Positions 16,399-25,471 of a DNA stretch of 64,000 nucleotides are shown here, in pieces. The stretch covers positions 102,348 through 166,347 of the forward strand of contig DWXS01000042.1 in NCBI GenBank assembly GCA_019119045.1, read 5' to 3'. Every line of letters begins with the position of its first letter. Within the stretch, counting starts at the first letter, position 1. The translations under genes and the position numbers were made by a program. The DNA comes from Candidatus Mailhella merdavium. GTDB taxonomy: Bacteria > Desulfobacterota > Desulfovibrionia > Desulfovibrionales > Desulfovibrionaceae. The notes below the pieces were generated by a model that ran no database searches, had not been told where the DNA came from, and was given only the letters and a program-made list of their open reading frames with translations.

Positions 16399-18765
16399 TC
16401 AGCTTTTGGCTCCGAGGGGCTGCTCCGTTCCGAAACGGCGCAGACGCAGGGCATTGAGAACCACGGATACGGAAGAAAGAGCCATGGCCGCGCCGCCCAG
16501 CATGGGAGACATTCCCGGCCCGCCGAAAAGCAGCAAGGCCCCGGCCGCTATGGGCACCAGAAGAATATTGTAGGCAAAGGCCCAGAACAGGCTGAGTTTT
16601 ATATTCGCCAGCGTAGCGCGGCTCAGATCCAGCGCGGTAATGACTCCCGGCAGGCCGCGCAACAAAACCATGTCGCCCGCCTCCATGGCCACATCAATAC
16701 CCGATCCCATGGCCATACCCACATCGGCGCGGGCAAGCGCGGGGGCGTCGTTGATACCGTCGCCGACCATGCCGACATGCAGGCCCTTTGCCTGCATATC
16801 CGCAATCACGGCATCCTTGCCGTCCGGCAACACGTCGGCAATGACTTCCTCCACACCGGCGCGAGCCGCCACGGCGCGGGCAGTACGGGTATTGTCGCCG
16901 CTGAGCAGCACCACCCGCAGGCCCCTGTCCTTCAGTGCCTGAACCAGACGCGGACTTTCTTCCCGCAGAGGATCCGCCAGAGCAAGCCCTCCCGCATATC
17001 TGCCGTCCACGGCAAGCAGCAGAGGCGTTTGACCTTCGTCAGCCAGAGAAGCCAGCAGACCGCCTTCCAGCCCTGCGGGAAGTTCTACACCTCCTTCGCG
17101 CAACATGGCGGCATTTCCCAGCAGCACGCGATGAGGCAGAGGGCCGTCTCCGACAAGTCCCTGAACGCCCCTGCCGCTTACAGCCTTGAAATCGTCAACC
17201 GGCAAAAGCGACAGACCGGCTTCCTTTGCGGCATCAAGCAATGCGCGGGCCAGAGGATGCTCGGAAACAGACTCCAGCGAGGCCGCAAGACGCAGCATGG
17301 TCTGTTCGTCCGGCCCCGTTCCTCCTTTCGTTCCGCTTTCTGCGGGATGTATCCCCACCAGACGGGGCGCGCCCTCGGTCAGCGTACCTGTCTTGTCAAA
17401 AACCATTGTATTGAGATGCCCGGCATTCTCCAGCGCGACCCCGCTTTTGATCAGTACTCCGAGCTGCGCGCCGCGCCCCGTAGCCACCATGATCGACATG
17501 GGCGTAGCCAGACCGAGCGCGCAGGGGCAGGCAACAACCAGAACCGCCACAAAAATGCGCAGAGCTTCCCCGAAGGGCAGATGCCCGAGGAAAAACCAGG
17601 CAAGACCGGCCAGCGTGGCAATGGCAATGATTGCAGGGACGAAATACAGACTGATCCGATCCGCCAGTCCGGCAATGGGCGCACGCGAACCCTGCGCGTC
17701 CCGCACCAGACGGATAATGCGCGCCAGAACGGTATCCGCTCCCACATGCCGGGCCTCCATGACGAAGGCTCCGCTTACGTTCATGGTACCCGCCGCCACT
17801 TCATCCCCGGCCTTCACCTCTACAGGAACGGGTTCCCCGGTGAGACTGGACATGTCGATGGCGGAACTTCCTTCCGCTACAATGCCGTCCACGGGAATAC
17901 GCGATCCGGGGCGGATGAGCAGGCGATCTCCGGCAACGACCGCCCGAACCGGAACTTCACGACTTTCGCCGTTCTCATCAAGCATGGTGACACTTTCCGG
18001 CGTCAGATCCATCAGCCCTTTAATGGCTTCGGAGGTGCGACGCCTCGACAGAGCCTCCAGATACTTGCCCAGAGAAATCAGCGCGATCAGCATGCCTGCC
18101 GACTCATAATACAAGCCCATGACTCCGGCATGAGCAAGCTCCGACGTGGACGCCAGCGCAATTTCAAGCGTACTCCAGAGACTGTACAGAAGGGCCGCCC
18201 CCGTTCCCATGGCGACGAGACTGTCCATATTCGGCGCACCGCGCAGCAACAGAGGAATACCGGTACGGTAGAAGTCGCGCCCCGACCACAGTATGGGCAG
18301 AGTCAGCACAAGTTGAACCAGAGCAAAGGTCAGCGGAGAGTTATGAGGATCCAGCCATGCCGGCAGAGGCATTCCCCAATGGCTGCCCATGGCGATGATC
18401 ACCAGAGGCACGGCAAACACAAATTCCGTAATCAGCCTCTGCCGACGCCGGGCAAGCGCCGCGTCTGCCCGTGCCTGCTCCTCTTCCCATGCGTCATGCT
18501 CGTCGGTTTCCGGCGGAATATAGGCCGGAGTAAAGCCCAGAGAACGTATTTTTTCCTCCACCTGCCGGATGAAATCTTCTTCACCGATCCCCTGCTCCCT
18601 CAGCCAGGTCTCATCCGGTACCAGCAGCGCCGTTCCTCCCGCCAGATTCACAGATACGGACGCCACGCCGGGCATGGCTCCGAGCGCCCGCTGCGAACGG
18701 GCGGAACATGCCGCACAGCTCATACCGTCAATCCGAAAACGCATGTTCTGCATATGTTCGGTCAT
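16399..18765 (-). CDS. copA: Copper-exporting P1B-type ATPase CopA
   Basis: A 788-residue heavy-metal P-type ATPase. In order: one N-terminal HMA domain with GMSCAACSARSQ, transmembrane segments, actuator loop with SLTGEPVPVEV, the metal-site CPC in VVACPCALGLATPMS, phosphorylation motif DKTGTLTEG, the HP dipeptide in SEHPLARALL, and GDGINDAPALARADVGMAMG. CPC plus one CxxC-type HMA indicates Cu(I) export. The ATG at 18765 is preferred because GGGAGC lies upstream; the same frame continues upstream without a good start. It is divergent from copZ, with about 95 bases between the two starts that probably hold both promoters. Confidence 0.94.
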   Translation of the reverse strand: MTEHMQNMRFRIDGMSCAACSARSQRALGAMPGVASVSVNLAGGTALLVPDETWLREQGIGEEDFIRQVEEKIRSLGFTPAYIPPETDEHDAWEEEQARADAALARRRQRLITEFVFAVPLVIIAMGSHWGMPLPAWLDPHNSPLTFALVQLVLTLPILWSGRDFYRTGIPLLLRGAPNMDSLVAMGTGAALLYSLWSTLEIALASTSELAHAGVMGLYYESAGMLIALISLGKYLEALSRRRTSEAIKGLMDLTPESVTMLDENGESREVPVRAVVAGDRLLIRPGSRIPVDGIVAEGSSAIDMSSLTGEPVPVEVKAGDEVAAGTMNVSGAFVMEARHVGADTVLARIIRLVRDAQGSRAPIAGLADRISLYFVPAIIAIATLAGLAWFFLGHLPFGEALRIFVAVLVVACPCALGLATPMSIMVATGRGAQLGVLIKSGVALENAGHLNTMVFDKTGTLTEGAPRLVGIHPAESGTKGGTGPDEQTMLRLAASLESVSEHPLARALLDAAKEAGLSLLPVDDFKAVSGRGVQGLVGDGPLPHRVLLGNAAMLREGGVELPAGLEGGLLASLADEGQTPLLLAVDGRYAGGLALADPLREESPRLVQALKDRGLRVVLLSGDNTRTARAVAARAGVEEVIADVLPDGKDAVIADMQAKGLHVGMVGDGINDAPALARADVGMAMGSGIDVAMEAGDMVLLRGLPGVITALDLSRATLANIKLSLFWAFAYNILLVPIAAGALLLFGGPGMSPMLGGAAMALSSVSVVLNALRLRRFGTEQPLGAKS

Positions 18766-18860
18766 AACATTGCTCCCGTATCCGCCGGGGTCTTGCCAGA
18801 TGCTCCGGTCGGTCATACTATATTTGAAAACAACTTTCGTTTTACACAAGGAGAAATAGT

Positions 18861-19055
18861 ATGTCCACGTTGAGTGTCAAGGGCATGCGTTGCGCCCACT
18901 GCCAGAAATCGGTCGCTGAAGCCATGGAAAAAGTTCCCGGAGCCGGGCAGGTAACGGTGGATCTGGAAGGAGGCAAGGCAAGCTGGACGGGCGAAGCTTC
19001 CGCCGAAGCCATGGCCGCCGCTATTGAAGGGCAGGGCTTTGAAGTGGTGAAATAA
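18861..19055 (+). CDS. copZ: Copper chaperone CopZ (HMA domain)
   Basis: A 64-residue single HMA domain with the metal-binding loop GMRCAHCQKSV near the N-terminus. It would carry Cu(I) in the cytosol and deliver it to CopA, encoded divergently next door. AAGGAGA lies 7 bases upstream of the ATG and a strong terminator follows 24 bases after the stop, so it is likely a single-gene transcript. No clear CueR or CsoR operator was recognised in the shared intergenic region. Confidence 0.92.
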   Translation: MSTLSVKGMRCAHCQKSVAEAMEKVPGAGQVTVDLEGGKASWTGEASAEAMAAAIEGQGFEVVK

Positions 19056-19078
19056 GTATCTGTATTTTGTTTTCCAGC

Positions 19079-19113
19079 AAAAACGGCTTCCCCGGTGAAG
19101 GGAAGCCGTTTTT
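19079..19113 (+). terminator. Intrinsic terminator of copZ
   Basis: AAAAACGGCTTCCC pairs perfectly with GGGAAGCCGTTTTT around a 7-base loop; the 3' arm itself ends in five T. It lies just after copZ. Confidence 0.92.
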
Positions 19114-19381
19114 GTGTTCATGGCAGGCTCTTTTCAAAAATCAGGAGGACATATCTGCTTATCATACCCGGCGGCTTGCCGTTTCGGCTTACCACGCGGA
19201 ACTTCAAACAGACCCTAAAAACTACACGAATAAAAATAACTTTATGTATATTTTATGCTGATAAATTTTTCTACATATTAATATAAATCTGTGTATAAAA
19301 TTAGATAATTCTAAATATTTATAATGTATAAATCGTATTTAATATTGATGATCTATTTTTGTGTAAAATTCATCTATAATG
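19114..19381. other. AT-rich spacer without recognised genes
   Basis: From about 19200 the sequence becomes strongly A+T-rich, unlike the surrounding DNA. Frames open here are short and show no family character. It sits between the copZ terminator and the porin terminator; nothing more can be supported. Confidence 0.6.
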
Positions 19382-19421
19382 AAAAAACACAGTATTCCGG
19401 ACAAGAGAAACTCTTCTCCGG
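19382..19421 (-). terminator. Intrinsic terminator of the porin gene
   Basis: CCGGACAAGAG and CTCTTCTCCGG form an 11-bp stem with one mismatch and an AAA loop; on the minus strand it is followed by TGTGTTTTTTC. It begins about 27 bases after the porin stop. Confidence 0.85.
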
Positions 19422-19447
19422 CCTCCGTCAAAGCGGATTTGAAACTG

Positions 19448-20821
19448 TTAGAAAGAGTACGTGAAGTTCAGCGTGCCACGGAAGGCGTTGTCGTACCTTG
19501 TGGTTCTGATGCTTTCATCAAAGTCCGTGATCATATATGCCAGCAGGAGATTGGCCGTGAGGTTCTGATACAGCTTGTAGCTGCTCAGGAAGTCCACTTC
19601 CCAGAGAGAGTCTCCGGTGGTCAGGTAGTCCGTGGGGGCCCAATCCACCATTTTGGCAGAAATGCGATTGGTATTGTTTGTGCCCTGAATATAGCTCAGA
19701 GAAAGTCTGTGGGTCAGATCTTCGATGAAGGAAACGTTCTTCACGCCGAGTTCGACCCCCCAGGAACCTTCAGCACTGGTGCGGTCGATAGTCGGAGAGA
19801 GGAGGGCATATCCTTCATTATAAATGGCAGAAGCATCAAAGCCACCGTTTCCGGCGATGACAAGCATGCGATCGCTGCCTTCGGAATCGGCGTCGTCACC
19901 GGAGGCATACCAGCCGCGGACGAAGGGGGTAGCAAGGCTGGTCTTTATTTCCGCACCAAGAGCAGCGTACCAGCCGGAGCGTTCGGCAAGGCCGTCGGCG
20001 TCGTTGCCGCTGTACATGAAGTCAGCGGTAAACTTGAAGGGATCGAACATGGTCAGTTCGCCGCCGATACCTACCCAGTACGCGGTGGTGTTTTCGGTGG
20101 CAGCGTTGAAGCCTACTATCCCCATGCGCGCGACGTTTGTCGTGCCGGGAGTAATTGTATTGAGGCTGCTGTCAGAGCCGATAAACCCGACCATGCCCCA
20201 GGGAGTGACCTTGAAGCTGTCGCCGGCTACATCTACCCCCAGATAGACGAGGTCAAAGCTGGAATGAGGTACATGCTCGCTTCCCCATTTGTTGACATCG
20301 GCATTGGGTCTCAACCAGCCCAGATTGACGGCCACCATGTCATTGATGGGGGCGCTCACCATCACGCCGTCAATGGCATTGCTGGAAGACAGCACTGAAC
20401 TGACAAAGGTATAGGAAGGCATGGAAACTTCCTGACGGCCCATACGCACCAGAACATCAGTGTTGGGAATCAGCCAGTCCAGATAGGCCAGACGGGCGGT
20501 CACACTGTAGCCGGGACCACCGACTCCGGCATTACCATAGGAGTACCAGTTTGGGCGGGCGTCGCCGTTTGCGACCTGCAGCTGCACGCGACCGGACAGA
20601 GCTTCGCTGGCGACAACGTCAAAGTTGATACGGACACGCTGAGCAGCATTGAACGCACCATCGTTGGAGTCTTTATTGAGGGCGTTCTTGCCATAGAGAT
20701 TATCCGTGAATGTAAAGGAGGTCAGCCACGCGCCGGACACTTTGATGTCGGCAGCAGAAGCCCCGTTCACAGCAGACAGAGTCATACCGGCAGCCAGAAT
20801 AAGCGTTAAGAAACTTTTCAT
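19448..20821 (-). CDS. Desulfovibrio-type outer-membrane porin
   Basis: A 457-residue outer-membrane beta-barrel protein with a signal peptide (cleavage after GASA near residue 23), alternating amphipathic strands through the whole length and a C-terminal Phe (NFTYSF), the usual BAM recognition end. Repeated motifs such as SGRVQLQVANGD and YLDWLIPNTDVLVRMGRQEV are typical of the abundant homotrimeric porins of Desulfovibrio. It would allow diffusion of small solutes. It has AAGGTG upstream of ATG and its own terminator, as expected for a highly expressed single gene. Confidence 0.85.
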   Translation of the reverse strand: MKSFLTLILAAGMTLSAVNGASAADIKVSGAWLTSFTFTDNLYGKNALNKDSNDGAFNAAQRVRINFDVVASEALSGRVQLQVANGDARPNWYSYGNAGVGGPGYSVTARLAYLDWLIPNTDVLVRMGRQEVSMPSYTFVSSVLSSSNAIDGVMVSAPINDMVAVNLGWLRPNADVNKWGSEHVPHSSFDLVYLGVDVAGDSFKVTPWGMVGFIGSDSSLNTITPGTTNVARMGIVGFNAATENTTAYWVGIGGELTMFDPFKFTADFMYSGNDADGLAERSGWYAALGAEIKTSLATPFVRGWYASGDDADSEGSDRMLVIAGNGGFDASAIYNEGYALLSPTIDRTSAEGSWGVELGVKNVSFIEDLTHRLSLSYIQGTNNTNRISAKMVDWAPTDYLTTGDSLWEVDFLSSYKLYQNLTANLLLAYMITDFDESIRTTRYDNAFRGTLNFTYSF

Positions 20822-20884
20822 GATACCACACCTTAATTTAAAAGTATCACACAGTGCTGCAAGTTGAAAGACAATGCACTAAGA

Positions 20885-21529
20885 CTTTTGATCTCTGTAC
20901 ATGCCTTCCACCATGCAGAGAACCTGCATCGGCAACTGGCACACTATATATACTTGAATGAATAGGTGGAGAAAAAATGGTACGCTTGTCAAAGTCTTTG
21001 AGCGTTTACAACGGAAACAGTTCCTTTCCGTTACCATTACTGCTATTTCTCTTGATAGCATATGCATCAGGGGTCACCCCGATGGAATGGGGGCCTTAAA
21101 GGCAGGCCCTCAATCCATCGGGACATCCAGAGGCGGCAGGACAACCAGACGTCATCTGGTCAGCGCGTCCGCTGAATGCCCCCTGATATGGCGTCTGCCC
21201 CCTGGAATGTATACGCCTCAGGGAAGAAAACTTCTGGAAGCTCTCGGCCCCACGCCTGCGCCCTGTAGCATCCTTATGGATAGAGCGTATGCAGGCAACG
21301 AAACACAACTCCTGTGTCGCCGTCTGGGCCATGAACCTGTTGCCCCTCTCCATCCTTTGCGACGCAATCCCTGAAACCAGGACAAGGAATGATAAACAGA
21401 CGCAATAAGGTGGAAAGCTTGTTTCGACGCCTGAAGGGCTACAGGCACATAGCAACATGTTGCGACAAACTGGATGCCCTGTTTCTGGGGTTCATGATAT
21501 TTGTCTTAATCGTTGAATTACTGAAATAG
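20885..21529 (+). pseudogene. IS5-family transposase remnant
   Basis: A decayed IS5/IS427-type transposase. Translation from about 20926 gives GNWHTIYT, then a stop codon where the family has Arg (TGA at 20955), then MNRWRKNGTLVKVFERLQRK in frame. Family motifs LVSASAECPLIWRL and SILMDRAYAGNET follow; the frame ends at 21374 and the C-terminal part (NKVESLFRRLKGYRHIAT) continues in another frame to a TAG at 21527. So there is at least one nonsense mutation and one frameshift. The right terminal inverted repeat is present at 21530-21541 (GTTAGCAGGCCC, the complement of the family's GGGCCTGyTAAC end) but no left end was found, so the element is truncated. Confidence 0.85.
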
Positions 21530-21541
21530 TGTTAGCAGGCC

Positions 21542-22402
21542 CTAGTCCACAACTTTAATGATTGCGCCCGCGCCCCAGTTGCCGAAACCTGCGTCATGAG
21601 CCTTGTTGAAAAGAGCAAATGCGCTTTCAGACACTGTCAGATTCAAGCCTTTGCTGCGGGCCATTTCACAGGCAAGGCGCATATCCTTGCGTTCCAGATC
21701 CAGCGCGAAAACAGGAGGTAAATCTCGCTTGGCAATAGAAGCGCCCGCGATCTGAAGATGGTGGCTGTTGCAGCCTGTGGCCTTGCACAGTTCCACAACT
21801 TCCTCTCCGCTCATGCCGGTTTCTTCGCCGAGACGGATACTTTCGGCTATAGCGGCCAGAATAACGCCGGACATCATATTGGTGATGAGTTTAATGGACG
21901 ATGCCGCTTCCGCCGTTTTCATACGGATAGGCTGGGCAACCTTGGAGAACACGGGTTCCCACAATTTATCCACGACATCGGGCTTGCCGCCCACATACAG
22001 AATCTGTTCGCGACGCTCGGCAAACTGAGGAGTTTTGCCCTGCGTACACTGAATGTAACCAAGCCCCAGCTCGTTGGCCGCTTTTTCCAGCTTCAGCGTG
22101 GTCGGGCCGTCAATGGTGCTGAAGTCTACATGAATAGCACCCTTTTTCATCTTTGAATACAGGCCGTTTTCACCCATCATAAGGCCGGTCACGTCATCGG
22201 GCATACGCAGGCAGGTGCAAACGACGTCGCAATCAGCCGCCTCGTCCGGGCTTGAAGCCGCTCTGCCGGTCGGGCCGGCTTCACGTGCCTTTTCTATATT
22301 TTCAGGAAGCAGGTCGTACAGCAGTACGTCATAACCCAACCGAATGATGTTGCGGGCTACGGGGCGTCCCATATTGCCCAAGCCAAGAAAAGCAAATTTC
22401 AT
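21542..22402 (-). CDS. Beta-hydroxyacid dehydrogenase family NAD(P)-dependent oxidoreductase, atypical substrate loop
   Basis: A 286-residue protein of the 3-hydroxyisobutyrate/6-phosphogluconate dehydrogenase family: Rossmann motif FLGLGNMGRPVARNI at the N-terminus, a linker helix, and the helical C-terminal domain with the catalytic Lys and Asn in SSIKLITNMMSG. The canonical substrate loop DAPVSGG is replaced by QCTQGKT at the same spacing to the VGG that follows, so its substrate probably differs from the known enzymes. The ATG at 22402 has GGAGG upstream. It is the last gene of the TRAP-linked operon; an IS remnant abuts its stop codon. Confidence 0.82.
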   Translation of the reverse strand: MKFAFLGLGNMGRPVARNIIRLGYDVLLYDLLPENIEKAREAGPTGRAASSPDEAADCDVVCTCLRMPDDVTGLMMGENGLYSKMKKGAIHVDFSTIDGPTTLKLEKAANELGLGYIQCTQGKTPQFAERREQILYVGGKPDVVDKLWEPVFSKVAQPIRMKTAEAASSIKLITNMMSGVILAAIAESIRLGEETGMSGEEVVELCKATGCNSHHLQIAGASIAKRDLPPVFALDLERKDMRLACEMARSKGLNLTVSESAFALFNKAHDAGFGNWGAGAIIKVVD

Positions 22403-22434
22403 GCCTGGTTCCTCCGTATGCAAAAGTATGGGGG

Positions 22435-22458
22435 GCCGGCCCGCCGAGGCGGGCCGGC
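22435..22458 (-). other. Strong intercistronic hairpin in the catabolic operon
   Basis: GCCGGCCCGCC and GGCGGGCCGGC form a perfect 11-base inverted repeat with only two bases between the arms. It sits between the amidohydrolase stop (22500) and the dehydrogenase start (22402). No T-run follows on the minus strand, so an mRNA-stabilising or processing element is more likely than a full terminator. Confidence 0.7.
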
Positions 22459-22499
22459 ATATGATGCCATATCAGACTATGACATCATGAACAGCAGAA

Positions 22500-23432
22500 T
22501 TACGCATCAAGTTTAAGTACGCGCGCAGCGTTCTTGTACAGATACTTTTCCATAACTTCAGGTTTCACCTTTGCCCAGGGGTCATCCATAAGGGCCAGCG
22601 TGGATTCCAGAGGTTCCTTCATGGAGCAGAAGGGATAACCGCTGCCATAGATGAACTGATCAGGCAGCAGATTGAGGTTGACATGATACAGCTGCGCACC
22701 GGGATGGAACATATAGATATCCGGCACAACATAGAAGTTGCCGTGTTTGGCCATCAGACAGCAGATTTCCTGTACATAGGGATAGCCGCCATGGCACATG
22801 ACAACCGTCAGGTTGGGGAACATGGACAGGAAGTGATCCAACGCGATGGGGTTGTTGTAGCCGAAGTCCGGGCCGCAGATCATGCCGCCCTGGATGTGTA
22901 CAAAACCACCGGCAGACTGCACGGCTTCGGCGATGGGCAGCACTCTGGGATCTTCAATGCTGATACCGGCCGCACCGGGCTTGTAGGTAAATCCGCCGCC
23001 GGCAGCATAACCGGGTTCAAAGTTGGCGCCGGGAAGCTTATCTTCGGCAATGGCCTTGTACACGCGATCGGCTTCTTCCTTGGGATCCGCATCCAGATCC
23101 ACGGCAGCCAGACCGACGATGCGATCAGGATAAGCCGCCACGAGATCGGCTACTTCGCGGCTGGACATGGCGTTACCCTTGGCAGAGCGGCCATTGATCA
23201 GCGCACGTTCAATACCGCATTCATCCATTTCCTTGAACCACAGATCCATTGCCTCAGACGTACCGACCTTTTCCATTTCCATGGACGGGGTCATGGTCTG
23301 CGTGCCGAGGTTCCCAACATTCTTGCGTGCGCCGCAGAAGTAGTTCTTCTTGAGATAGAACAGACCGAGATAGGGCTTGATGGGGGGACGGTTACGGAAG
23401 TCGATGACGCGATATCCTCTGTTCGTACTCAT
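22500..23432 (-). CDS. Amidohydrolase-2 fold protein lacking the canonical metal ligands
   Basis: A 310-residue TIM-barrel protein of the amidohydrolase 2 type (the family of ACMSD and gamma-resorcylate decarboxylase). The beta-6 His is present in VVMCHGGYPYVQE and a beta-5 His in FVHIQGG, but the beta-1 HxH is RNR (VIDFRNRPP) and the beta-8 Asp is Gly (YGSGYPFCSM). The protein may therefore bind no metal or use a different chemistry. ATG has AGGAGATCC upstream. It lies between the ene-reductase and dehydrogenase genes in one operon, which points to carboxylate or lactone chemistry on the imported substrate; the reaction itself is unknown. Confidence 0.8.
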   Translation of the reverse strand: MSTNRGYRVIDFRNRPPIKPYLGLFYLKKNYFCGARKNVGNLGTQTMTPSMEMEKVGTSEAMDLWFKEMDECGIERALINGRSAKGNAMSSREVADLVAAYPDRIVGLAAVDLDADPKEEADRVYKAIAEDKLPGANFEPGYAAGGGFTYKPGAAGISIEDPRVLPIAEAVQSAGGFVHIQGGMICGPDFGYNNPIALDHFLSMFPNLTVVMCHGGYPYVQEICCLMAKHGNFYVVPDIYMFHPGAQLYHVNLNLLPDQFIYGSGYPFCSMKEPLESTLALMDDPWAKVKPEVMEKYLYKNAARVLKLDA

Positions 23433-23495
23433 GATGGATCTCCTTTAGGTTATAGATTTTAGATGCATGGCCCGCCGATAGGCGAAATCAAAGCA

Positions 23496-25424
23496 TCAGA
23501 GTTTCTCAGCAACGAGCAGTGCGCTCTCTTCAATGGCATCCATGGCATTACCGGCCTTGAGGGCATCGCCTATCACATGGACTTCGGGAAGTTTCCCTTC
23601 CAGCGCGGACTGAAGAGGATTGCAGGAACGGCTGCCCAGAGCCATGACAACGCTGTCGAAGCCGTTAAGCGTCAGCTCCTGACCCGCCTTTTCACAGCGC
23701 ACGCCGCCCTCGATGAATTCCTGTACACGGCAGCCGGTGTAGAACTGGGCTCCGGCGGAACGCAGACGTTCCAGCAGATAGCCGCGCGGTCCCATTTCCT
23801 CATCCATGGCAATGCCGTCGCGCATTTCGACGATGGTCACCTGACGATGATACTGTGCGAGGTAATCCGCAGTTTCCGAGCCGACCATACCGCCGCCGAC
23901 GACAAGAACCCTGCGGCCCACAGTCGTCTTGCCGCTCAGCACATCCACGGCGTCAACAATGCTGGCGCTGTCGGCACCGGGCAAATCAGGACGCAGAGGA
24001 GTTCCGCCCGTGGCAAGAATGGTCATGTCTGGCTTGAGAGCAATAATTTCTTCCGGTGTGATTTCACGTCCCATGACGTATTCCACGCCGTACTTGCGCC
24101 CCATAAGGGCAAAGTAGCGCAGAGCGGACATAATGGGCTGCTTGGCCGGAGGCATACCGGCAAGACGGAACTGCCCGCCAAGGACGCTATCCTTTTCAAA
24201 AAGCGTCACGGTATGACCGCGCCGCGCGGCTTCCCAGGCGGCAAACATACCGGCGGGACCGCCACCGACCACGACAACGCGCTTCTTGTCGCCGGATTTG
24301 ATTTCCTGCTTTGCTTCCTTGCCGCAGAAGGGATTCACCATGCAGGAAATGCCGTCCTTCTTGGGATTGAGCAGATACCCCGCGCAGCCCTGGAGGCAAC
24401 CGATGCAGGGAGCGATATCGTCCACGGCTCCGGAAAGGGCCTTGTTCGGCAGTTCCGGATCCGCCAGAGAGCCGCGGCCTACAGCAACCATATCGGTCAT
24501 GCCGGAAGCTACGACGTCTTCCGCCATATACGGATCGCTGAGACGTCCAACGGCAATGACCGGAATATTCACGGACTGGCGCACTTCGCGAACGTTGCGG
24601 GTATTGAAGCCGGCGGGAACGGAGTTCGGCACGAACATCCACGGGAAGCTGCCGTATGTGCAGACGGACAGACTCACGGCATTGACGCCGGCCTCTTCCA
24701 CCATGCGGGCAATGACCTTGCTCTCTTCCACGGTACGGCCGTCAGCCATCTTTTCATCCAGACTCATACGGAAAATCATGGGATAGTCATTGCCCAGATC
24801 GCGGCGTATGCCTTTGATGATATCCAGAGGCAGCTTCATGCGGCCCTGAAGAGGTCCGCCGTACTCGTCCATGCGACGGTTGGAGTGAGGCGACATGAAC
24901 TGAGCCAGCAGATATCCGTGAGCGCCGTGTACTTCCACAGCGTCAAAGCCGGCTTCTCTGGCGCGGATGGCGCCTGCACGGAACATATCCGTCACGGCCA
25001 CGCAGTCAGCGGCAGTCATTTCATGAGGCATGTTCTGACAGGTGGGGCAAGGCAGCGCGGAGGGAGCCCAGGGAGCCTGTCCGATAAGCGCGGCATAGGT
25101 CTGACGTCCCGCATGGTGGAGCTGGAGAACTACCTTTGCACCGTATTTATGGCATTGCGTCACCAGTTCCTTCCATGCCGGAATAAAATCATCGCTCCAG
25201 ATACCTACTTCATGCGGCGTGGCACGTCCCAGAGGATCCACGGCTGTGATTTCAATCATGACCAGACCGTATCCGCCCTTTGCCCGAGCTGCGTAGTAAC
25301 GAATAAGTCTATCCGTCACTTCGCCTTTGAAACCACCGTAGTTGGTACACATGGGCGGCATTACAAAACGGTTTTTCACACGCATGGAGCCAATGTTGAT
25401 GGGACTTGCCAGATGGGCAAACAT
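23496..25424 (-). CDS. NADH:flavin oxidoreductase / 2,4-dienoyl-CoA reductase-like ene-reductase
   Basis: A 642-residue three-part enzyme. Residues 1 to about 340 are an OYE-like FMN TIM barrel (VKNRFVMPPMCTNYGG; VEVHGAHGYLLAQFMSPHSN with the His pair). A 4Fe-4S binding Cys cluster follows (CIGCLQGC, then a fourth Cys 11 residues after GC). The C-terminal part has two dinucleotide folds (VVVVGGGPAGMFAAWEAARR and VLVVGGGMVGSETADYL) for FAD and NAD(P)H. The architecture is that of FadH, 2-enoate reductase and BaiCD/BaiH. It should reduce or oxidise a C=C bond conjugated to a carbonyl. It is part of the TRAP operon, so the substrate is likely the imported organic acid. Confidence 0.88.
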   Translation of the reverse strand: MFAHLASPINIGSMRVKNRFVMPPMCTNYGGFKGEVTDRLIRYYAARAKGGYGLVMIEITAVDPLGRATPHEVGIWSDDFIPAWKELVTQCHKYGAKVVLQLHHAGRQTYAALIGQAPWAPSALPCPTCQNMPHEMTAADCVAVTDMFRAGAIRAREAGFDAVEVHGAHGYLLAQFMSPHSNRRMDEYGGPLQGRMKLPLDIIKGIRRDLGNDYPMIFRMSLDEKMADGRTVEESKVIARMVEEAGVNAVSLSVCTYGSFPWMFVPNSVPAGFNTRNVREVRQSVNIPVIAVGRLSDPYMAEDVVASGMTDMVAVGRGSLADPELPNKALSGAVDDIAPCIGCLQGCAGYLLNPKKDGISCMVNPFCGKEAKQEIKSGDKKRVVVVGGGPAGMFAAWEAARRGHTVTLFEKDSVLGGQFRLAGMPPAKQPIMSALRYFALMGRKYGVEYVMGREITPEEIIALKPDMTILATGGTPLRPDLPGADSASIVDAVDVLSGKTTVGRRVLVVGGGMVGSETADYLAQYHRQVTIVEMRDGIAMDEEMGPRGYLLERLRSAGAQFYTGCRVQEFIEGGVRCEKAGQELTLNGFDSVVMALGSRSCNPLQSALEGKLPEVHVIGDALKAGNAMDAIEESALLVAEKL

Positions 25425-25471
25425 ACGGAATATCCTCCTTTTCCTATATGTGAGAATCGAGATTGTCAGGG

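Noticed and set aside
16228..18873. Very long plus-strand open frame opposite copA
   Set aside because: It is antisense to an intact copA with all motifs; the translation is rich in Arg, His and Gln with no recognisable domain, as expected from the complement of G+C-rich codons.
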